Shown here piece after piece: positions 58,039-64,000 of a DNA stretch of 64,000 bases. The stretch spans positions 124,001 to 188,000 of the forward strand of contig NZ_JAUPED010000004.1 in assembly GCF_030552475.1 (NCBI RefSeq). The letters run 5' to 3'. The stretch comes from Mariniflexile sp. AS56. GTDB lineage: Bacteria > Bacteroidota > Bacteroidia > Flavobacteriales > Flavobacteriaceae. Position numbers and translations under genes: made by a program. Position 1 is the first letter of the stretch; each line of letters begins with the position of its first letter. The notes below the pieces were generated by a model. It was not told where the DNA came from, did not search any database, and saw nothing but the letters and a program-made list of their open reading frames with translations.

Positions 58039-58938
58039 ATGATGAACAGAGAAGAGTTAATATCAAAATGGTTAAATAACGATCTAAACGATCAAGAACT
58101 TGAAGCGTTTAAAATGCTTGAAGATTATGACGACTTAGTTAAGTTAAACGATGGCATACTAGCTTTTAAAGCTACAGAATACAACACATCTACAGAATTA
58201 GAACATGTTTTAAAAACCATTAAAACCACAAAAAAACAACCAACCTATTGGCTAAAACCATTAATGCGTGTTGCTGCTGTACTTGCTATTTGTTTCAGTG
58301 TATTCTATTACACAACAACGCTAGACACTACAATGACTACCGAGTTTGCTCAAAAAACAATCATTGAATTACCAGATAACTCAAGCGTAAATTTAAATGC
58401 AAAATCACTTTTAGCGTTCAATAAAAATTCATGGAAACAGGAACGTGATGTGACTCTTGAAGGTGAAGCTTTTTTTAAAGTTGCCAAAGGGTCTACATTT
58501 AATGTTATAACAAAATCAGGAACCGTTACGGTTTATGGTACTCAATTTAATGTAAAGCAACGCGAACAATATTTTGAGGTTATTTGCTACGAAGGTTTAG
58601 TAGGGGTTCGTTACAATTCTCAAGAAACAAAATTAAAACCTGGAGACAGTTTTTTAATTATCGATGGGAAACAAATTGCTAAAGAAAAAGAAAACCGCTC
58701 GACACCTTCGTGGCTAAATAACGAAAGCGCCTTTAAAAGCGTACCTTATAAAGAGGTGATCGCAGAATTTGAAAGACAATACGAGGTTGACATTACGCTT
58801 TTAGACATCAATTCGAACCAATTATTCACGGGTAGTTTTGCACACAACAATTTAGAAGTCGCTTTAAAAGCAATCACTTTACCATTACACGTAACCTATA
58901 GTAAAACAAACAGAACTATTACACTAAAACGTGAGTAG
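58039..58938 (+). CDS. FecR-type anti-sigma factor, locus B
   Basis: A FecR protein of 299 residues from ATG 58039 (tandem ATG at 58042). A TTG four codons earlier (58027) is less likely because transcription from the upstream element would begin there. A cytoplasmic N-terminus (EELISKWLNNDLNDQE), a membrane helix (about 78-95), the FecR domain (IIELPDNSSVNLNAKSLLAF, LEGEAFFKV, TVTVYGTQFNV), and an STN-like C-terminal domain (VIAEFERQYEVDITL). The stop overlaps the receptor start by eight bases. It is a paralogue of 8705-9616, with about the same length. Confidence 0.93.
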   Translation: MMNREELISKWLNNDLNDQELEAFKMLEDYDDLVKLNDGILAFKATEYNTSTELEHVLKTIKTTKKQPTYWLKPLMRVAAVLAICFSVFYYTTTLDTTMTTEFAQKTIIELPDNSSVNLNAKSLLAFNKNSWKQERDVTLEGEAFFKVAKGSTFNVITKSGTVTVYGTQFNVKQREQYFEVICYEGLVGVRYNSQETKLKPGDSFLIIDGKQIAKEKENRSTPSWLNNESAFKSVPYKEVIAEFERQYEVDITLLDINSNQLFTGSFAHNNLEVALKAITLPLHVTYSKTNRTITLKRE

Positions 58939-61246
58939 AAAAGGACTCCTTTCTATTTTTTTATCACTATTTTTTTTGAATGTTGCCTCCCTAAGCGCTC
59001 AAACCATTCAAGAAGAAAAGCAACCGCTTATATCCATTTTAAAAGTTCTTGAAGCACAATACCACATTCGTTTTTCATATATTGATGACACCATTTCAGA
59101 TAAAAAAACGCTCTTACCCGACTCTAATCTAGGACTAGAAGCCGTTCTAGAGTTTCTTAAAACCGAAACCTTATTAGAATTTGAACTTCTAGACAATCGC
59201 TTTGTTGTAATTAAAAAGAAACCCCAAGCAAAACCGAGTCATTTCAGAATGCAACATCTAGAAGAAATCACCATTAACAATTACTTAACTACAGGTATTA
59301 CCAAACTTAATGATGGTTCTATCACCATAAAACCTGAAACGTTTGGCATTCTCCCAGGTTTAATAGAGCCCGATGTTTTACAAACTATACAAGCACTTCC
59401 GGGTGTTTTAAGTACCGACGAAACCGTATCGAATATTAACGTACGTGGCGGCACGCACGACCAAAACCTCCTGCTTTGGGATGGTATTAAAATGTACCAA
59501 TCGGGACACTTTTTCGGATTAATTTCCGCTTTTAACCCCTACACAACCAAACGCGTACATGTGTATAAAAATGGGACGAGCGCGAAATATGGCGATGGTA
59601 TTTCAAGCATTATCGATATGCAATTACCTGATAACATTGACAACGAGTTTAAAGCTGGTTTGGGTTTCAATTTAATTAATGCCGATGCCTTTGCCAAAAT
59701 ACCGCTTTCAAAAAAAACGGAGTTACAATTAGCATCGCGTCGCTCGGTAACCGATTTGGTTTTAACACCCACCTACGACCAATATTTTAAACGTATTTTT
59801 CAAGATTCTGATTTAACCAATGCCAACAGAAACTCCATTTCGCAAAACGAACAGTTTTATTTTTATGACGTCACCCTGAAATTTCTATATGATATAACTG
59901 AAAAAGATAAAATTAGACTTCATTTTTTGAATGTAAACAACCGCTTAAACTATGATGAACAGTCGACCATTAACGATAGAAACGAAGTACTAAATAGCAA
60001 ACTCACCCAACAAAACCTAGCCACAGGAATTACCTACACCCGAAACTGGACTAAATCACTTTCTACAAGTTCACAAATTGCTGTTTCAAATTACGATTTA
60101 GACGCCACTAACTACGACATTACAAACAACTTACGTTTAATTCAAGAAAATGAAGTGTATGATGGTTCTGCCAAAGTGGATCTTAAATACAACCCCAATC
60201 ACCAACTTAAAATAAACGGAGGCTATCAATTTACCGAAGTAGGCATTAGTAATTTAGAAGACGTTAACAACCCCGTTTTCAGGAGTTATATAAAAGAAGT
60301 GATTCGTAGTCATGCCGCATATGCTGAAACAGGTTTGCTATCAAACAACGCGAAAACCAATTTAAAATTCGGTGCGCGCTTAAACTACATTCAGAAATTC
60401 GACATGCTATTTGCAGAACCGCGTTTAAGTTTTAGTCAGCGTTTCTTTAATAATTTTAGAGTTGAATTATTGGGCGAATATAAAAGCCAAACCTCCTCAC
60501 AAATCATCGATTTACAAAACGATTTTTTAGGCATTGAAAAACGTCGTTGGGTGCTTTCAAACAATAAAAACATTCCAGTTTTAAAAAGTAAACAAGCTTC
60601 AGTAGGTATTCATTATAACAAAAACAAACTACTTATAAGTGCCGAAACCTACATAAAAAAAGTAAATGGCATTACCTCCAGAAGTCAAGGCTTCCAAAAC
60701 CAGCATCAATTTAAAAAAGCCGTAGGTAGTTATGAAATTAAAGGGATTGATGTTTTATTAAACAAACAATTTGACGACATTGTAAGCACCTGGGTTTCCT
60801 ATTCATACAATACCAACAACTATAAATTCAACACCTTAAATAATGGCAAAGCATTCCCTAATAATGCCGATATAAGACACGCCGTTACTTTTGGAGGCAC
60901 TTATACTTACAACCACTTTAAATTTGCTTTGGGTTTAAATTGGCATTCTGGAAAACCAAACACAGCACCAAGTACGAACGACACCCCTAACGACGACGAA
61001 ATAACGTACCAAGACCCAAACAGTTCCAACTTGAAAGATTATTTACGCGGTGATTGCTCTGCCACCTACCACTTTAATATTTCCAATACGTACAAGGCCA
61101 CTGTTGGCGCTTCTGTTTGGAATATTACCAATAAAAAAAACATTCTAAACAGGTATTACAATTTAGATGATGAAAAGAAGGTGGCCAAAGTAGAAAATCA
61201 CTCCTTAGGCATTACTCCAAACATTAGTTTTAGACTTCATTTTTAA
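58931..61246 (+). CDS. TonB-dependent receptor of ECF locus B, with STN domain
   Basis: A 771-residue outer-membrane receptor with a GTG start inside the fecR stop region; no ATG is available. Signal peptide (ending LSAQ), STN domain about 26-105, then directly the plug (FGILPGL, INVRGG, LWDGIKMY, GHFFGLISAFNPY, KNGTSAKYGDG) and a barrel ending PNISFRLHF. Compared with the locus A receptor it lacks the roughly 80-residue carboxypeptidase-regulatory domain between STN and plug. The plug motifs are almost identical in both. It should signal through FecR-B to sigma-B. Ligand unknown. Confidence 0.92.
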   Translation: MSRKGLLSIFLSLFFLNVASLSAQTIQEEKQPLISILKVLEAQYHIRFSYIDDTISDKKTLLPDSNLGLEAVLEFLKTETLLEFELLDNRFVVIKKKPQAKPSHFRMQHLEEITINNYLTTGITKLNDGSITIKPETFGILPGLIEPDVLQTIQALPGVLSTDETVSNINVRGGTHDQNLLLWDGIKMYQSGHFFGLISAFNPYTTKRVHVYKNGTSAKYGDGISSIIDMQLPDNIDNEFKAGLGFNLINADAFAKIPLSKKTELQLASRRSVTDLVLTPTYDQYFKRIFQDSDLTNANRNSISQNEQFYFYDVTLKFLYDITEKDKIRLHFLNVNNRLNYDEQSTINDRNEVLNSKLTQQNLATGITYTRNWTKSLSTSSQIAVSNYDLDATNYDITNNLRLIQENEVYDGSAKVDLKYNPNHQLKINGGYQFTEVGISNLEDVNNPVFRSYIKEVIRSHAAYAETGLLSNNAKTNLKFGARLNYIQKFDMLFAEPRLSFSQRFFNNFRVELLGEYKSQTSSQIIDLQNDFLGIEKRRWVLSNNKNIPVLKSKQASVGIHYNKNKLLISAETYIKKVNGITSRSQGFQNQHQFKKAVGSYEIKGIDVLLNKQFDDIVSTWVSYSYNTNNYKFNTLNNGKAFPNNADIRHAVTFGGTYTYNHFKFALGLNWHSGKPNTAPSTNDTPNDDEITYQDPNSSNLKDYLRGDCSATYHFNISNTYKATVGASVWNITNKKNILNRYYNLDDEKKVAKVENHSLGITPNISFRLHF

Positions 61247-61332
61247 ACCCTATTAAAAATAAAATGCACTTCGTTTTATTTTGAAAAACAGAACAAACCA
61301 TTTCATATATTTGGTTGAAAATTATAAGGGTT

Positions 61333-63480
61333 ATGTTACTAATAAACATTTTAGACACCTCACTTCCGTTTACCAATCCGGTATTAAAATTTCTTATCAT
61401 TTTGGTCATTATTTTACTGGCCCCCATCTTACTTAATAAATTAAAAATTCCACATATTTTAGGACTTATTGTTGCGGGCGCTGTAATTGGCCCTAACGGG
61501 TTTAATTTATTGCTTCGCGATAGCAGCATCATTCTATCAGGCACCGCTGGCTTACTGTACATTATGTTTCTAGCTGGTTTAGAAATAGATATGAATGAAT
61601 TTAAAAAGAATAAGTTTAAGAGTCTACTATTTGGGCTATTTACCTTTTCTATACCCATGACTTTTGGAGTTTTAGTGGGCATTTTTATATTAAAATTTTC
61701 TGTACTCACATCGGTTTTACTTGCCAGCATGTTTGCTTCCCATACCTTGATAGCCTACCCCATTTTAGGGAAATTCGGTATTACTAAAAACCGAGCCGTA
61801 AACATTGTGGTTGGCGGTACCATGATAACTGATACCCTAGCACTTTTAGTACTTGCCATTATTGTAGGCCTTACCAAAGGCTCTGTGACCAGTGAATTTT
61901 GGATTCGGCTTTTTATATCGGTTATTATATTCGGGTTTATTGTTTTACACATTTTCCCCATTATAGGCAGATGGTTTTTAAAACGTTACCAAGACCCTAT
62001 TTCTCAATACATTTTTGTTTTAGTCATTCTTTTTCTAGGCGCTTTTTTAGCTGAAGTTGCAGGTGTAGAAGCCATTATTGGCGCACTGCTTTCTGGGTTT
62101 GCATTGAATAGATTAATACCATCTACTTCTCCCCTAATGAATCGTATTGAGTTTGTTGGAAATGCCATTTTTATTCCCTTTTTCTTAATTGGTGTTGGTA
62201 TGCTAATAGATTACCGTGCCTTTTTTACTGATTTTGAAACCATTCTAGTCGCTGTAGTCATGACGATTGCCGTCACCCTAGCCAAGTTTATTGCGGCGTG
62301 GGCAACACAGAAATCATTTAAATTTACCATAGATGAACGCCGACTTATCTTTGGTTTAAGCATTGCCCATGCGGCGGTTACTTTAGCAACCGTTTCAGTA
62401 GGATACAACATTATTATTGGAGAAACCGAAACAGGAGAACCGATAAGATTATTAGGAGAAAGCATTTTAAACGGTACTATAATCATGATTTTAGTTACCT
62501 GTACCATCTCGACCTTCGTAGTACAAAAAGGAGCCAGAAATCTATCTTTATTTCAATCGACTGCAAAAGATAAAAAGAATGTAGCTAATGAAGAAAAAAT
62601 ACTTATTGCCATTAACAATGCCGATACGGTTGAAGAATTAATTAGTTTAAGCACCATTATAAAATCAAAAGAAAATAAAAATGCGTTGTTTGCTTTGCAT
62701 GTTATAAACAACGACACCACCGAGGTGCATGCGGAACCAAGCGCTATAAAAATATTGGACAAAGCCTTAAAAACAGGGGCGTCTTCTGATATTAAAATCA
62801 ATAAATTATTGCGTTACGATTTAAATATCATGAATGGTATTTTAAACGTTGCTAAAGAAAAAAAAGCCACCGATTTGGTTTTGGGCTTACACATTAAAAC
62901 AAATATTTCAGAATCATTCTTAGGCAACTTAACCGAAGGTGTTTTATCGAAATGCCATGCCACCAGTTTTATTTACAACCCATCGCAACCCATCGCCACC
63001 ATAAAAAGGCATATTGTAATTATGCCAAACCACGTTGAAAATGAGATTGGCTTCCCTTTTTGGTTGCTTAAAATTTGGAATATCTCATACAACACAGGTG
63101 CAAAACTTGTTTTTTACGGCACCGAACAAACTATTAAAGTAATTCAAAACATCCATTCAGAACACCCTATTGATGCCGATTTCGTGGTTTTTAATAGCTG
63201 GAATAGCGCCAAAACACTATCGAACAATATTAAACTCGATGATAATTTAATTTTCATTTTAACCAGAAAAGACGAACCCGCTTACCACAAGAATATCAAA
63301 AATATTTCCATTTACTTAAACCGTTATTTAAAATCGAATAATTTCATTTTAGTGTGCCCCATTATGAAAACTAACACCATTAATGACACCATCGATTTTA
63401 ACAACCCATCCCTACTAGAACCTTTAGAAAAATTGGACGAAATTGGAAAAACAATTGCGAATGTATTTCGCAGAAAATAA
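61333..63480 (+). CDS. CPA2-type cation:proton antiporter with UspA-like tail
   Basis: A 715-residue protein from ATG 61333 (TTG at 61315 adds six residues). About twelve membrane helices (about 10-405) with CPA2 phrases LKIPHILGLIVAGAVIGPNG, FLAGLEIDMNEF, and the helix containing TDTLALLVLAIIVGL. The C-terminal about 310 residues are soluble with two USP-like alpha/beta segments (KILIAINNADTVEELISLS, IVIMPNHVENEIGFPFWLL). It is probably a K+ or Na+/H+ antiporter of the inner membrane. It is transcribed alone after locus B. Confidence 0.9.
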   Translation: MLLINILDTSLPFTNPVLKFLIILVIILLAPILLNKLKIPHILGLIVAGAVIGPNGFNLLLRDSSIILSGTAGLLYIMFLAGLEIDMNEFKKNKFKSLLFGLFTFSIPMTFGVLVGIFILKFSVLTSVLLASMFASHTLIAYPILGKFGITKNRAVNIVVGGTMITDTLALLVLAIIVGLTKGSVTSEFWIRLFISVIIFGFIVLHIFPIIGRWFLKRYQDPISQYIFVLVILFLGAFLAEVAGVEAIIGALLSGFALNRLIPSTSPLMNRIEFVGNAIFIPFFLIGVGMLIDYRAFFTDFETILVAVVMTIAVTLAKFIAAWATQKSFKFTIDERRLIFGLSIAHAAVTLATVSVGYNIIIGETETGEPIRLLGESILNGTIIMILVTCTISTFVVQKGARNLSLFQSTAKDKKNVANEEKILIAINNADTVEELISLSTIIKSKENKNALFALHVINNDTTEVHAEPSAIKILDKALKTGASSDIKINKLLRYDLNIMNGILNVAKEKKATDLVLGLHIKTNISESFLGNLTEGVLSKCHATSFIYNPSQPIATIKRHIVIMPNHVENEIGFPFWLLKIWNISYNTGAKLVFYGTEQTIKVIQNIHSEHPIDADFVVFNSWNSAKTLSNNIKLDDNLIFILTRKDEPAYHKNIKNISIYLNRYLKSNNFILVCPIMKTNTINDTIDFNNPSLLEPLEKLDEIGKTIANVFRRK

Positions 63481-63763
63481 AGGTTAGGATTGATAAAAAC
63501 AAATTGCTCATTGACGCTAAATCAACCTTATCAATTAATAACCATTTAACAGGTAAACATTTCCTTTTCACAGAAAAACCAACATGATCATTACTAAAAA
63601 AAGCATTGTAATGATCTTTCACCCACCCTACATTTTATTTAAAACAATCGACAAAAAACATTAAAACACAGTTTTTTAACAATTTATATGTGTTTTTAAA
63701 AACAGATATGTTAAATTTATTTATTTTAGTCATACCAACCTATGCTAATACAACCAACTAAAT

Positions 63764-64000
63764 ATGGCATCTCTTAACCCGTTAAGCACACCTTTAGGCT
63801 TACGAAGCGCTAAACATTTGCTTAGAAGAGCAACATTTAACTATTCCAAAGTACAACTAGACAGCATATCGAACATGACGGCTTTAGAGGCCGTTAACAG
63901 CTTAGCAACCGCACCAGAAAACAGCCTTTCGGAACCCTACGACCCACTTCCAGCTGCAAATCCAGATGGCTTTTGGACTTCAAGTTCAGAGCATCCCAAT
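63764..64000 (+). CDS. DUF1800 family protein, N-terminal part (cut by window edge)
   Basis: Open to the window end: 79 codons. The N-terminus (MASLNPLSTPLGLRSAKHLLRRATF) has the AKHLLRRATF signature of DUF1800, a Bacteroidota and proteobacterial family usually encoded before a DUF1501 protein and often exported. There is no classical signal peptide at this start. The 283 bases upstream (63481-63763) contain its promoter region, and I see no other gene or clear hairpin there. Confidence 0.85.
   Translation, partial: MASLNPLSTPLGLRSAKHLLRRATFNYSKVQLDSISNMTALEAVNSLATAPENSLSEPYDPLPAANPDGFWTSSSEHPN

Noticed and set aside
63481-63763. Additional ECF-type promoter with GTAGGGT near 63620-63640 on the minus strand
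   Set aside because: GTAGGGTGGG is present but there is no matching right half and no minus-strand gene downstream at the right distance.

Overview
The window is a low-GC chromosomal segment of a Bacteroidota bacterium, almost certainly a (probably marine) member of the Flavobacteriaceae. The evidence is the fused SecDF, a GatB/AspRS fusion, FecR/TonB-receptor gene sets, type IX secretion (T9SS) sorting domains, DUF2911, DUF6588 and DUF1800 proteins, and AT-rich coding. I cannot name the genus. I saw no rRNA, tRNA, CRISPR array, transposase or prophage.

Layout. 1-6 kb: secDF (cut by the left edge), a small secreted protein, mdh and a DUF6588 barrel protein, all on the minus strand. 6-13 kb: ECF locus A, a sigma factor, FecR anti-sigma factor and TonB-dependent receptor on the minus strand facing a divergent secreted lipoprotein, followed by an archaemetzincin-like lipoprotein protease and a small beta-barrel protein. 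13-21 kb: gyrB, then gatC-like/gatA/gatB-aspS. 21-24 kb: an RsbQ-type hydrolase with a PAS sensor kinase, ferritin and a CPBP protease. 24.6-29.3 kb: an accessory island with a structured repeat, a four-gene operon resembling an ABC-three-component (ABC-3C) conflict system, and a pair of membrane proteins. 29.4-32.6 kb: a beta-barrel protein, a broken DUF3237 gene, a T9SS cargo protein and DUF2911. 32.7-46.5 kb: a minus-strand surface operon with a phage-tail-collar-like secreted protein, a 2924-residue LamG/T9SS protein and two small partners, upstream of which lies a two-component system. 46.6-55.1 kb: housekeeping genes (queE, HerA-like ATPase, YitT, cupin, hydrolase, rluF, VOC, folD, ffh). 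55.2-61.2 kb: ECF locus B, a paralogue of locus A. 61.3-64 kb: a CPA2 antiporter and the start of a DUF1800 gene.

Two things stand out. First, in the ABC-3C-like operon the C-terminus of the first small protein and the N-terminus of the second carry the same 23-residue Asn/Gln/Gly motif, aligning without a gap. This is the arrangement expected of amyloid-type signalling partners, so the operon may be an ABC-3C system whose effector is split off and recruited by amyloid templating. Second, loci A and B are duplicated copies of one four-gene signalling module (ECF sigma, FecR, STN-TonB receptor, divergent Cys-rich lipoprotein). All five candidate promoters share the left half GTAGGGTA, but the right half is locus-specific (GTTGTCTT in A, AACTGTT in B). 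The elements sit before the lipoprotein and fecR genes, and I found none before the sigma genes. This looks like a pair of insulated surface-signalling circuits built around a lipoprotein family of unknown function.
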